Assembly (NCBI RefSeq): GCF_014696875.1
Contig: NZ_JACJQV010000173.1
Location: 1 to 48,324 of the forward strand
Length of the DNA stretch: 48,324 bases
Direction: 5' to 3'
Origin: Microcystis wesenbergii FACHB-1317
GTDB taxonomy: Bacteria > Cyanobacteriota > Cyanobacteriia > Cyanobacteriales > Microcystaceae
Below the pieces are notes generated by a model. The model worked only from the letters and a program-made list of their open reading frames with translations, had not been told where the DNA came from and did not search any database. Below are positions 26,322 to 34,228 of this stretch, piece after piece (within the stretch, counting starts at the first letter, position 1; the number at the start of each line of letters is the position of its first letter). The position numbers were made by a program, and so were the translations under genes.

Positions 26322-27101
26322 ATGAAAGTTAATCAGTTACTAAGACTCTACGAACAAGGAGAGCGGGATTTTTTGGGTATTGACTTGATGAGTCTAGACC
26401 TACAACAAGTGACTCTGATTGCTGTCAATTTTGCGGCGGCCAATTTGCGCGGAACTAATTTGAGCCGCTCTTTTTTGACTAAATCAAATCTACGGGGAGC
26501 GAGTTTGAATTGGGCGAATTTAACCTATGCCAAATTAAGTCAAGCGCAATTAGTGGAAGCGGACTTAACCAAAGCCAATCTCACCGGGGCCTTTATGGTA
26601 CAGGCAAACCTGCGTAACTCCCGATTAAGTGGGGCGGATCTTTCCCATGCTAATCTCCGGGGGGCGAATTTATGCGGGGCGAATTTATGCGGGGCGAATT
26701 TATACTTAGTTAATCTCTTGGAGGCAAACCTAGATAAAGTCAATCTCAATTGGGCTAATTTGCAGGAAGCGCGGTTAAGTGGGGCTAAATGTCGTCAGAT
26801 TTCCGCAAGGGAAGCCAATTTTAGCGGCTCTTTTCTGAAAGAGGTGGACTTTCAAGGGGCCAATTTAGAAAGGGCTAATTTTAGCGAGGCACGTCTGACG
26901 GGTAGTGATTTACGCGGGGCTAATTTAGTGGGTGCTAATCTAGCGGGAGCGCGTTTACAAGAGGTAAATCTACAGGGAGCGGACTTGAGGGGTGCTAACT
27001 TGACGGGGACTTGTTTTGAGAGCGTCACCGGTTGGACAGAAACCGCCCAAGAAGATGATATTTTTCCCCTAGACTGGTTTCAGCCCCGTTTTGCCACTTA
27101 A
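26322..27101 (+). CDS. Pentapeptide repeat-containing protein
   Basis: 259 residues. Residues about 35-240 are around 40 tandem pentapeptides of the A(D/N)Lxx type (ANLRG, ADLSH, ANLCG), forming a right-handed quadrilateral beta-helix. CGANLCGANLY repeats an exact 15-base DNA unit twice at about 26671-26700, a sign of recent unit expansion. No signal peptide or membrane segment. Many cyanobacterial members have no known function. The short C-terminal tail (GWTETAQEDDIFPLDWFQ) lies outside the helix. Confidence 0.9.
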   Translation: MKVNQLLRLYEQGERDFLGIDLMSLDLQQVTLIAVNFAAANLRGTNLSRSFLTKSNLRGASLNWANLTYAKLSQAQLVEADLTKANLTGAFMVQANLRNSRLSGADLSHANLRGANLCGANLCGANLYLVNLLEANLDKVNLNWANLQEARLSGAKCRQISAREANFSGSFLKEVDFQGANLERANFSEARLTGSDLRGANLVGANLAGARLQEVNLQGADLRGANLTGTCFESVTGWTETAQEDDIFPLDWFQPRFAT

Positions 27102-27142
27102 AAGTCAATATATCTGCCGAAAGCCTCTCCTTTTCTTCTCAA

Positions 27143-27670
27143 TTAACGATTAGCTGGACTGGTTAATCTTTGGTTAGGAATAGGAATTTGGGGAGCATTA
27201 TTCGGCTCATCCTCGAAGGGTAAAGCAGGGGGAGGAGGAGGAGTGGTAGCACCCGGAGATGGTGCTGGAGATGGACTGGGATTAACGGCAGCGGGGGAAC
27301 TTTTCGGGGTGACGACGGGTGCGGGAGAGCTAAAACCGAGGAGATCTTTGCCAAAGGGAAAAACATTCGTCCAGCGTTGAATATTAGGGTTGCCAAACCA
27401 ATCTTGACGGGATACCTTCACCGCCAGGAGAGGTGCGATCGCTCCTGATTTTTCGGCCGTTATTAATAAATCAATTTTATTAAGACCCTGTTGTTGATTA
27501 AAACGACTGATGATAGTTTTCTCTGCTAATTGCGATGCTCTAGTCAATAATCCTTCGTAGGATTCTCCCTGTTTAACTCTGATGGGAAGATTAACAGTAG
27601 ATTGAGCTAAAACCACATCAACGGCGATAATTCCCGTCAGCAGCGTTAAAACACTAATAGACTTGTACAT
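27143..27670 (-). CDS. Exported proline-rich protein, 175 aa
   Basis: A signal peptide covers residues 1-22 (SVLTLLTGIIAVDVVLAQS, with a plausible cleavage after ALAQ-type VLAQ). Residues 23-105 form a small ordered domain with LLTRASQLAEKTI and LLITAEKSGAIAPLLAVKVSRQDWFG. The C-terminal 70 residues are proline/serine-rich (SPSPAPSPGATTPPPPPALP), typical of a cell-wall-spanning or flexible linker. No known family was recognised; it is likely periplasmic or surface-located. It runs convergently with the pentapeptide gene (41 bp between stops). Confidence 0.7.
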   Translation of the reverse strand: MYKSISVLTLLTGIIAVDVVLAQSTVNLPIRVKQGESYEGLLTRASQLAEKTIISRFNQQQGLNKIDLLITAEKSGAIAPLLAVKVSRQDWFGNPNIQRWTNVFPFGKDLLGFSSPAPVVTPKSSPAAVNPSPSPAPSPGATTPPPPPALPFEDEPNNAPQIPIPNQRLTSPANR

Positions 27671-27868
27671 AGGACAGATGGTTAAACAGACAATCCTTGG
27701 CCAGGGTCGGGAGCTTCCCTGTTAGGGTTCCCCGATCGCCTTCTTAAATTACCACGATCGATCTCTGGCAACAATTAAAATTTTCCAGTAGCCAAATCGT
27801 CCTTGGCTCCTAGCAATAGAATTCCGCCCACGCTAACCTGAGAGTACAGCGTGGGGTTTCTCGACTAT

Positions 27869-28198
27869 TCACCCTAATTTCGGTAAACCCATACTATAGT
27901 TCTGGACTCTGGCGTTGAGATTATAGCTAATTTCGCCTTTTTGCAGGAGAGAACGGATAAAATGTTCTAGATCTGAACCGATGCGACGGAGATTATATTC
28001 GCTCAGTTCTTCCCCATTGTAGGATTCCACCAATTCATCGAACTTACTATAAACCTTATTGAGAGCCACTTCTTCCCAATTAAATTCATTATCGGGATCC
28101 ACATCAAGAGTCAAGACATTGTTGCTCTCGATTAATTGATTATTTTTTACTTCAGCCGTATAAATGCGAATATGACGGGTCGTGGATTTTAACAGCAT
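27869..28198 (-). CDS. ndhM: NAD(P)H-quinone oxidoreductase subunit M
   Basis: 109 residues beginning MLLKSTTRHIRIYTAEV and ending ARVQNYSMGLPKLG, matching the small peripheral NdhM subunit of the cyanobacterial and chloroplast NDH-1 complex. The words DPDNEFNWEE and YNLRRIGSDLEHFIRSLL are characteristic. It serves cyclic electron flow and respiration at the thylakoid. It is a single gene, as usual in cyanobacteria. Both flanking gaps carry no other gene (198 bp on the 3' side). Confidence 0.93.
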   Translation of the reverse strand: MLLKSTTRHIRIYTAEVKNNQLIESNNVLTLDVDPDNEFNWEEVALNKVYSKFDELVESYNGEELSEYNLRRIGSDLEHFIRSLLQKGEISYNLNARVQNYSMGLPKLG

Positions 28199-28505
28199 GG
28201 AATCTTCAAGGTAAGTTAGACGCTATGTCTAAGATTTTGCCATGATTTGCGGCAATGGGGAATTGGGAAGTTTTTTTCAGTGTTGCCAAAGGCACGGCGT
28301 AGCCGTCCAGTAATCAGTAAACAGTAATCAGTGAAAAGACAGCACTGTTACTGTCACCCACATACTGCTCACTTAATACTCCCACTGATAACTGGTAACT
28401 GATCACTGATCCCTGAGATGGCTGTCTCCCGAACAATGTTTACGGATCGACCAGAAACGTGATACTATAATAGATTGCAGTGTTTAAGCAGAGATCACGA
28501 GTCCT
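28199..28505. repeat. Intergenic region with heptamer-type repeats, ndhM/rpsO divergence
   Basis: No gene seen. 28308-28335 (CCAGTAATCAGTAAACAGTAATCAGTG) and 28383-28414 (CACTGATAACTGGTAACTGATCACTG) are heptamer-family units in opposite orientation. The rpsO promoter should lie to the right of them. Confidence 0.7.
28466..28471 (+). promoter_or_regulatory. Candidate -10 box for rpsO
   Basis: A perfect TATAAT lies 35 bases before the rpsO ATG, but no good -35 box is found 17 bases upstream. A transcript starting near 28478 would have a short leader of about 28 bases. Confidence 0.35.
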
Positions 28506-28775
28506 ATGGCCTTAACCCAGACCAAAAAACAAGAACTAATCAGCCAATATCAGTCCCACGAAACCGATACAGGATCATCGGAGTTACAGGTAGCTTTCTT
28601 AACCGAGAGAATCAACCAACTGACCGAACACCTGAAAGCTAACCCAAAAGACCACGCTTCCCGCCGGGGATTACTCCAGATGATCGGTCGTCGTCGGGGA
28701 CTGTTAACCTATATTCAGAAGAAAGATCAACAACGTTATCAAACCCTGATCGGTCGTCTCGGAATTCGCCGTTAA
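28506..28775 (+). CDS. rpsO: 30S ribosomal protein S15
   Basis: 89 residues, the standard S15 length, with [45 protein letters not shown] and the ending [12 protein letters not shown]. It binds 16S rRNA in the platform of the small subunit. Start ATG 28506. The PAM68 gene follows after 24 bp on the same strand and is probably co-transcribed. Confidence 0.97.
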   Translation: MALTQTKKQELISQYQSHETDTGSSELQVAFLTERINQLTEHLKANPKDHASRRGLLQMIGRRRGLLTYIQKKDQQRYQTLIGRLGIRR

Positions 28776-28799
28776 GCTTACCCCCCTTGCATCCCTACC

Positions 28800-29264
28800 A
28801 TGGCCTCTGAATCGAAATCGACGGAGAAAAAAGAGCGTCTTCCCTTTGAGCCGCGCCAAAATAAGCGAAAAACCCCGAAAATTGCCCCTAGTCCCGTGCC
28901 ACCGCCGATAAAGAATCGCTCCGAGGAAACCAGCTTAAAGGCAATTCCGCAAGCGGTCAGTCAACGGATGGCCAAACGGATGGCGGTATTTTGTGGCATT
29001 CCGACAGTATTGGGGATAACTTCCTTTTTTGGCTTCTACTGGATTATTAGCCACAATCTTCTCGAAATCCCTTCCTACGTCGCCATGCTCGTCAGTTTAA
29101 GCCTATTTGGTCTAGGTTTTATCGGTCTGAGTTATGGCATCTTCTCCGCTTCTTGGGATGAGGATCGGGTGGGGGATTGGCTAGGATGGCAAGAATTTCA
29201 AGCTAATTTTGGTAGAACGATCGCCGCTTGGCGGTCCGGCAAAAAAGAAGTGGAAGAAAAATAG
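28800..29264 (+). CDS. PAM68 family photosystem II assembly protein
   Basis: 154 residues. A charged, proline-rich N-terminus (1-60) is followed by two transmembrane helices (VFCGIPTVLGITSFFGFYW and YVAMLVSLSLFGLGFIGLSYG). After them comes the conserved SASWDEDRVGDWLGWQEFQANF motif of the PAM68 (Sll0933-like) family, which helps early photosystem II assembly at the thylakoid. It follows rpsO by 24 bp. The C-terminus is lysine/glutamate-rich. Confidence 0.9.
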   Translation: MASESKSTEKKERLPFEPRQNKRKTPKIAPSPVPPPIKNRSEETSLKAIPQAVSQRMAKRMAVFCGIPTVLGITSFFGFYWIISHNLLEIPSYVAMLVSLSLFGLGFIGLSYGIFSASWDEDRVGDWLGWQEFQANFGRTIAAWRSGKKEVEEK

Positions 29265-29322
29265 ATAACCTCTAGAAATCGTCAACAATAGAGATTAAAG
29301 GAAACAATAAAAGGTTAATGCC

Positions 29323-30378
29323 ATGATTGTTGTCATGAAAGTTGGTTCCCCGGAAATTGAAATCGAGCGCATCGGTGCCGAATTCGAGGCATGGGGATTA
29401 AGTCCCGAGAAAATCGTCGGTAAGCATAAAGTTGTCATCGGTTTAGTCGGAGAAACCAGGGAATTAGACCCCCTACAAATCCAAGAATTAAGCCCTTGGA
29501 TCGAAACCGTCCTACGAGTCGAACAACCCTTCAAACGCGCCTGTTTAGAATACCGTCACGGGGAATACAGCGAGGTTTTAGTCCCCACTCCTAACGGTGT
29601 TATCCCCATCGGCAGAAATCATCCCGTTAGCATTGTCGCCGGCCCCTGTTCGGTGGAAAATGAAGCCATGATCGTGGAAACTGCCAAACGAGTGGCGGCA
29701 GCCGGAGCGCAATTCCTCCGGGGGGGTGCCTACAAACCCCGCACTTCTCCATACGCTTTCCAAGGTCATGGGGAAAGTGCTTTAGAATTACTAGCAGCGG
29801 CTAGAGATGCCAGTGGTTTGGGTATTATCACGGAAGTAATGGACGCGGCGGATCTCTCTAAGATTGTCGAAATAGCCGACGTGGTGCAAGTGGGGGCCCG
29901 CAATATGCAGAATTTTTCCCTCTTGAAAAAAGTTGGAGCGCAACCGAAACCAGTCCTACTCAAGCGCGGCATGGCGGCCACTATTGAAGATTGGTTGATG
30001 GCGGCAGAATATATCCTCGCGGCAGGAAATAGCAATGTTATTCTCTGCGAACGCGGTATCCGCACCTTTGACAGTAAATATACTCGCAATACCCTAGATT
30101 TATCCTGTATTCCCGTTTTAAGAACTTTAACTCACCTGCCGATCATGATCGATCCTAGCCACGGTACGGGTAAATGGGAATATGTACCGACCATGGCCAT
30201 GGCTTCCCTGGCAGCTGGGGCCGATTCCTTGATGATCGAGGTGCATCCTAACCCAGCCAAGGCCCTATCCGATGGGCCGCAATCCTTGACTCCGGACCGA
30301 TTCGATCGATTAACTCGGGAGTTAGCGGTCATTGGTAAGACGATTGGGCGTTGGCCCCAGGTTCCGGCACTGGTTTAA
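29323..30378 (+). CDS. aroF: 3-deoxy-7-phosphoheptulonate synthase
   Basis: 351 residues. An N-terminal ferredoxin-like regulatory domain (about 1-75) precedes the beta/alpha barrel with GPCSVENEAM, RGGAYKPRTSPYAFQG, KRGMAATIEDWLMAAEYI, CERGIRTF and DPSHGTG, all hallmarks of the type I-beta DAHP synthase. It catalyses the first shikimate-pathway step from phosphoenolpyruvate and erythrose 4-phosphate. AAAGG upstream of ATG 29323 is a plausible ribosome-binding site. The gene ends 12 bases before a strong terminator. Confidence 0.94.
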   Translation: MIVVMKVGSPEIEIERIGAEFEAWGLSPEKIVGKHKVVIGLVGETRELDPLQIQELSPWIETVLRVEQPFKRACLEYRHGEYSEVLVPTPNGVIPIGRNHPVSIVAGPCSVENEAMIVETAKRVAAAGAQFLRGGAYKPRTSPYAFQGHGESALELLAAARDASGLGIITEVMDAADLSKIVEIADVVQVGARNMQNFSLLKKVGAQPKPVLLKRGMAATIEDWLMAAEYILAAGNSNVILCERGIRTFDSKYTRNTLDLSCIPVLRTLTHLPIMIDPSHGTGKWEYVPTMAMASLAAGADSLMIEVHPNPAKALSDGPQSLTPDRFDRLTRELAVIGKTIGRWPQVPALV

Positions 30379-30390
30379 TTAAGATGATCA

Positions 30391-30414
30391 GGGGGTGAAT
30401 CAACCCCCTTTTTT
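30391..30414 (+). terminator. Rho-independent terminator after aroF
   Basis: GGGGGT at 30391-30396 pairs with ACCCCC at 30403-30408 across a 6-base loop and is followed by six Ts (30409-30414). Confidence 0.75.
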
Positions 30415-30443
30415 GGGCATAAATTTCGCTTTTCGGGGCAGTT

Positions 30444-31097
30444 ATGGTGACGATTCCTCTAGAGTTAAATACTGAGCAAATTAGGGGCGAAAAACGGGTA
30501 GTTTTTAATCATCTCAGTTGGTTATCCTATCAGCAAATTTTACAGGCAATAGGCGAAAATAATCGCGCCCATTTATTTTATGATCGTGGCACGTTAGAGA
30601 TTACTATGCCCCTAGAAGAACACGAGTTTTACCGAGAATTAATCGGACGTTTTATCTATTTTTTGGTGTCCGAATTGGGTTTAAAAATTAAAAGTATGGG
30701 TTCCACAACTCTAGCTAGGGAAGATTTAGAACGAGGGGCAGAACCGGATAATGCTTACTATATTCAAAATCAAGCTAAAGTGCTAGGAAAAAGGATTAAT
30801 TTAACTGAAGATCCGCCCCCAGATTTAGTGGTGGAAGTGGATATTACCCACACGGATATTAATAAATTAGCACTTTATGCCCGTTTGGGAGTGCCGGAAT
30901 TATGGCGTTTTAATGGACAAATCTGGCGCATTTATCGGTTAGAAAAGGGGGTTTATCAGGAAGAAGAATTTAGTGCGACTTTTCCCCTAGTTCCGAAAAC
31001 TAAACTCTATGAATTTTTAGCCACTGCTAAAGAGGATGAAGTGAGGGCAGAAAAGAATTTAAGAGCATGGGTTGTTAGTCAACTAGCTGAAAGTTGA
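30444..31097 (+). CDS. Uma2 family (DUF820) protein, copy C
   Basis: 217 residues of the Uma2 restriction-endonuclease-like fold, a different subfamily from the pair near 12 kb. Its core is EPDNAYYIQNQAKV then DPPPDLVVEVDITHTDINKLALYARLGVPELWRFNG, holding the expected acidic residues. Start ATG 30444 follows GGGGCAG. Only 7 bp separate it from copy D, which is over 90 percent similar, so this is a fresh tandem duplication and one transcript. Confidence 0.88.
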   Translation: MVTIPLELNTEQIRGEKRVVFNHLSWLSYQQILQAIGENNRAHLFYDRGTLEITMPLEEHEFYRELIGRFIYFLVSELGLKIKSMGSTTLAREDLERGAEPDNAYYIQNQAKVLGKRINLTEDPPPDLVVEVDITHTDINKLALYARLGVPELWRFNGQIWRIYRLEKGVYQEEEFSATFPLVPKTKLYEFLATAKEDEVRAEKNLRAWVVSQLAES

Positions 31098-31104
31098 GGT
31101 AATT

Positions 31105-31761
31105 ATGGTGACAGTTCCTCTGGAGTTAAATACTGAGCAAATTAGGGGCGAAAAACGGGTAGTTTTTAATCATCTCAGTTGGTTATCCTATCGGCAAATT
31201 TTACAAGCAATAGGAGAAAATAATCGCGCCCATTTATTTTATGATCGTGGTACTTTAGAGATTACTATGCCCCTAGAAGAACACGAGTTTTATCGAGAAT
31301 TAATCGGATTATTTATTCGGATTTTGGTGGTAGAATTGGGTTTAAAAATTAAAAGTATGGGTTCCACAACTCTAGCTAGGGAAGATTTAGAACGAGGGGC
31401 AGAACCCGACAATGCTTACTATATTCAAAATCAAGCTAAAGTGCTAGGAAAAAGGATTAATTTAACTGAAGATCCGCCCCCAGATTTAGTGGTGGAAGTG
31501 GATATAACCCACACGGATATTAATAAATTAGCACTTTATGCCCGTTTGGGAGTGCCAGAATTATGGCGTTTTAATGGAGAAATCTGGCGCATTTATCGGT
31601 TAGAAAAGGGGGTTTATCAGGAAGGAGAATTTAGTGCGACTTTTCCCCTAGTTCCCAAAACTAAACTCTATGAATTTTTAGCCACTGCTAAAGAGGATGA
31701 AGTTAAAGCAGAAAAGAATTTAAGAGCATGGGTTGTTAGTCAACTAGCTAAAAATAATTAA
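31105..31761 (+). CDS. Uma2 family (DUF820) protein, copy D
   Basis: 218 residues, near-identical to copy C. Differences cluster around residues 70-75 (FIRILVVELG versus FIYFLVSELG) and at the C-terminus (KAEKNL, AKNN). The stop TAA is part of TAACTA, which borders the left end of a one-ended MITE. Pieces of this gene's 3' end reappear at 33715-33839 and 37467-37490, after each of the two FGE-domain genes, so the tail is a recombination point. Confidence 0.88.
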   Translation: MVTVPLELNTEQIRGEKRVVFNHLSWLSYRQILQAIGENNRAHLFYDRGTLEITMPLEEHEFYRELIGLFIRILVVELGLKIKSMGSTTLAREDLERGAEPDNAYYIQNQAKVLGKRINLTEDPPPDLVVEVDITHTDINKLALYARLGVPELWRFNGEIWRIYRLEKGVYQEGEFSATFPLVPKTKLYEFLATAKEDEVKAEKNLRAWVVSQLAKNN

Positions 31762-31764
31762 CTA

Positions 31765-31800
31765 GGGTTTGCGGCAAAAAGTTTGTTGGTGGGGTTAGGA
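31765..31800 (+). repeat. One-ended MITE fragment after Uma2 copy D
   Basis: GGGTTTGCGGCAAAAAG follows TAACTA, whose first three bases are the Uma2 stop. It continues TTTGTTGGTGGGGTTAGGAG, as at 33843 and (reverse) 26008. No matching right end is present. Confidence 0.65.
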
Positions 31801-31855
31801 GACTCCGAGACAGGAGAATTAAGAATGAGTAATAATTAATTAAATGGTTTATTTA

Positions 31856-32067
31856 GGGTTGGCTGAATAAATGTGAAATGTAGGCAAGGTAAGGGTTTTG
31901 TGGCTCTTCTCTTGAAACAGGTGCCAGATTTTGAGAGAATCGTCCTTCAAAACCTTGCGTCTTCATCGGCCCGCGTCCTGTAGGGGCGAAGCATTCGGGC
32001 AATAACCTATCGGTGAAACTGGAGATTTTCTATCCGAATGCTTCGCCCGTACTTTTTCAGCAAGCCC
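31856..32067. mobile_element. MITE, 212 bp, perfect TATTTA target duplication
   Basis: The ends GGGTTGGCTGAA / TTCAGCAAGCCC are inverted repeats. TATTTA occurs at 31850-31855 and 32068-32073. An empty version of the same target survives at 33949-33960 (GGTTTATTTAGAGATT without the element), proving the boundaries. Inside, GGGCGAAGCATTCGG and CCGAATGCTTCGCCC form a 15-bp stem. The element at 46019 is a reverse-oriented relative. Confidence 0.9.
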
Positions 32068-32129
32068 TATTTAGAGATTTTCTGCCAGTTAATCTGGCTC
32101 TCCCCTACTTGTGGTCATAAGAAAAAGTT

Positions 32130-33557
32130 ATGAAAAAGTCAGAGATTCAAATTTTCCTAGCTCACGCTAGTGAGGACAAACCAGCAGTTTTGGCACTGCA
32201 TGAGCGCCTTAAGCAAGCGGGATATAAACCTTGGTTGGATAAAAAAGACCTGATTCCGGGCCAGAACTGGCGTTCAGTCATCCCCAAGGCGATCGCAGAT
32301 AGTCAACTGTTTATCGCTTGTCTCTCCCAACGCTCGATTGCTAAACAAGGATTCGTGCAGCCGGAATTTAAAATGGCCCTCAATCAATATGCTGACAGAC
32401 CGCCCAATTCAATCTATCTCATTCCGCTAAGATTGGATGAATGCGATATCCCCGACCTGCGACAGGAGGAGTATGGCTTGAATCTGCGAGACCTCCACTG
32501 GCTTGATTATTGGGAAGAAGACGGATTTGAGCAACTAGAAAGAGCAATTACCTATCAATTCAAGCTTGAACCGGAAGAGCCAAAACAACTGTTATCAGTA
32601 TTTAACTTTGAGGTGGTGGGAGTAAATGCGAAGGGTGAGCAAATTAGAAAAGAGTCGAAACAGTCCCAATATTTCAGGGAAGATCTGGGCAAAGGCATCA
32701 CCTTAGAAATGGTCGCCATTCCGGGGGGAACTTTCCTGATGGGAACAGAAGATGAGGAAATCGAAAGACTGGTTAAAAAATTTAATTGGGAAGGATTTAG
32801 AAGGGAAAGACCACAACATGAAGTAACTGTCCCACCCTTCTTTATGGGTAAATACCCCATCACCCAGGCCCAGTGGAAAGCGATCGCCTCTCGCACGGAT
32901 TTAAAAGTTAAACAAGACCTTGATTTCAACCCAGCCTATTTTAAAGATCCCCCCAAACCCCCCTTAAAAAGGGGGGCTTCCGATTCCCCCCCTTTTGAAG
33001 GGGGGGCTAGGGGGGGATCGCCCACGCACTGGGATAGACCCGTGGAACAAGTCAACTGGTACGATGCGATCGAGTTCTGTGCGAGATTATCAAAACTAAC
33101 GGTTCGGGAATACCGACTACCGAGTGAAGCGGAATGGGAATACGCTTGTCGTGCTGGAACCACCACCCCGTTTTACTTTGGGGAAACCATTACGGGGGAA
33201 TTGGCTAACTACAATGCCAGTAATACCTACGCCGATGAACTGAACGGAGAATATCGAAACGAAACAACTCGCGTGGGACAATTTCCCCCAAACGCCTTTG
33301 GACTGTACGATATGCACGGCAATGTCCGGGAGTGGTGCGCCGATACTTGGCACGATAACTATGACGGTGCGCCGACGGATGGCAGTGTCTGGATAGAAAA
33401 TGGTAATGATAATCGTTCTCCTCTGCGGGGCGGTTCCTGGGGCTACAATCCTACTTACTGCCGTTCCGCGATTCGCTACGACTACTACTTCCGCCGCGTC
33501 AACCGCATCAACAATTACGGTTTTCGGGTAGCCTGCGTTTTCGGGAGAACTCTCTAA
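32130..33557 (+). CDS. TIR domain-FGE domain protein, putative DGR-type variable protein
   Basis: 475 residues. Residues 5-130 are a TIR domain (IFLAHASEDKPAVLALHERL; Glu79 in FVQPEF is the position expected for the NADase glutamate). Residues about 190-475 are an FGE/sulfatase-modifying-factor domain of C-type lectin fold (LEMVAIPGGTFLMG, YRLPSEAEWEYACRAGTTTPF, MHGNVREWC). The C-terminal stretch 438-463, between RGGSW and GFRV, is rich in NNC codons (TAC, GAC, TTC, GTC, AAC, ATC), typical of DGR-diversified tips. A palindromic repeat at 32946-33018 is inserted in frame and adds about 25 residues of PPKPPLKRG type. By family knowledge such proteins sense a ligand and trigger TIR NADase activity; here that is inference. 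Confidence 0.85.
   Translation: MKKSEIQIFLAHASEDKPAVLALHERLKQAGYKPWLDKKDLIPGQNWRSVIPKAIADSQLFIACLSQRSIAKQGFVQPEFKMALNQYADRPPNSIYLIPLRLDECDIPDLRQEEYGLNLRDLHWLDYWEEDGFEQLERAITYQFKLEPEEPKQLLSVFNFEVVGVNAKGEQIRKESKQSQYFREDLGKGITLEMVAIPGGTFLMGTEDEEIERLVKKFNWEGFRRERPQHEVTVPPFFMGKYPITQAQWKAIASRTDLKVKQDLDFNPAYFKDPPKPPLKRGASDSPPFEGGARGGSPTHWDRPVEQVNWYDAIEFCARLSKLTVREYRLPSEAEWEYACRAGTTTPFYFGETITGELANYNASNTYADELNGEYRNETTRVGQFPPNAFGLYDMHGNVREWCADTWHDNYDGAPTDGSVWIENGNDNRSPLRGGSWGYNPTYCRSAIRYDYYFRRVNRINNYGFRVACVFGRTL
32946..33018. repeat. Palindromic G/C-tract repeat inserted in frame within the TIR-FGE gene
   Basis: It begins GATCCCCCC and ends GGGGGGATC, with internal CCCCCC/GGGGGG pairs, so it folds into nested hairpins. 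It is translated as DPPKPPLKRGASDSPPFEGG and a few more residues. The FGE paralogue at 35079 lacks it: LNPSKFSGNNRPVEQV there versus FNPAYFK-insert-DRPVEQV here. A related short copy is at 40803-40836. Confidence 0.85.
33435..33530 (+). other. Putative DGR variable region of the TIR-FGE gene
   Basis: Between the constant TCC TGG and GGT TTT CGG codons, most codons end in C or T and vary in the first two positions: TAC, GAC, TAC, TAC, TTC, GTC, AAC, ATC, AAC, TAC. That is the expected result of adenine-directed changes in AAC-rich template codons. No template repeat is in the window, so this is a pattern-based call. Confidence 0.55.
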
Positions 33558-33616
33558 CCCTTTTTCCTTTTTCCCCTTTTACCCTCATTCCCTATTTTTT
33601 CTTTTTTCTTTTCTTT

Positions 33617-33632
33617 CCCGCCCTTAGGCGGG
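33617..33632 (+). terminator. Possible terminator after the TIR-FGE gene
   Basis: CCCGCC-CTTA-GGCGGG stem with a short T-rich tail (TCGATTTT). The pyrimidine-rich stretch before it is long. The weak T-run keeps confidence low. Confidence 0.4.
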
Positions 33633-33714
33633 TCGATTTTGTAGGGGCGAACTCGACCCATTTGGTCGATTTTTGCTTAACAATTGTCAAGGATTGTTAA
33701 GATGCGCTTACCCT

Positions 33715-33839
33715 ACACTTTTCCCCTAGTTCCCAAAACTAAACTCTAGGAATTTTTAGCCACTGCTCAAGAGGATGAAGTGAGGGCAGAAAAGAATTTA
33801 AGAGCATGGGTTGTTAGTCAACTAGCTGAAAATAATTAA
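33715..33839 (+). pseudogene. Fragment of Uma2 3' end
   Basis: The last about 40 codons of Uma2 copies C/D (from CTTTTCCCCTAGTTCCCAAA to TAACTAGGG) recur here. One substitution makes an in-frame stop (CTCTAGGAA versus CTCTATGAA). The sequence is a mosaic: GTGAGGGCAG as in copy C, AAAATAATTAACTA as in copy D. It has no 5' part and is non-coding. Confidence 0.85.
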
Positions 33840-34228
33840 CTAGGGTTTGCTGAAAAAGTTTGTTGGTGGGGTTAGGAGTCAGGAGCCGGTCGTCAGGAGT
33901 CAGGAGAATTAAGAATGAGTAATAATTAATTAGATGGTTTATTTAGAGATTTTCTGCCAGTTAATCCGCCTTTTTGACGTTTTTGAATCCTCAAAAATCA
34001 ATTATGCGAGAGGTTTATTGTTACCCATCAAAAAAACAGGGAATCTCAACCGTTAAGTTAACACCAGTGAAGCCTTGCGCCCAAAATTCGAGGCTGTCAA
34101 CATCAGTTAACTTTTATAAACGTCCAGACTAGACTTTCATGGGTTGGGAGTATCATCGAAGTATAAATACTTAGTGATGCCGATTCTCTAGGTTAAAAAA
34201 TAGCCCCAGTCAAGGAGCGGAGGCGACC

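Larger units (their letters stand above)
33558..34228. other. Gap between FGE cassettes: Uma2 tail copy, MITE end, leader
   Basis: 33558-33660 is pyrimidine-rich with the CCCGCC hairpin. 33715-33839 is a degenerate copy of the Uma2 3' end. 33843-33880 is a one-ended MITE (GGGTTTGCTGAAAAAG). 33921-33975 repeats the sequence found around the MITE at 31856, without that MITE. 33976-34228 is unique leader; AAGGAGCGGAGG just before ATG 34229 is an unusually strong ribosome-binding site. Confidence 0.7.

Noticed and set aside
33960-34228. Possible DGR template repeat near the FGE genes
   Set aside because: I searched this gap and other gaps by eye for the RGGSW/GFRV-coding flanks (GGCGGTTC...GGTTTTCGG) and found only the two gene copies.
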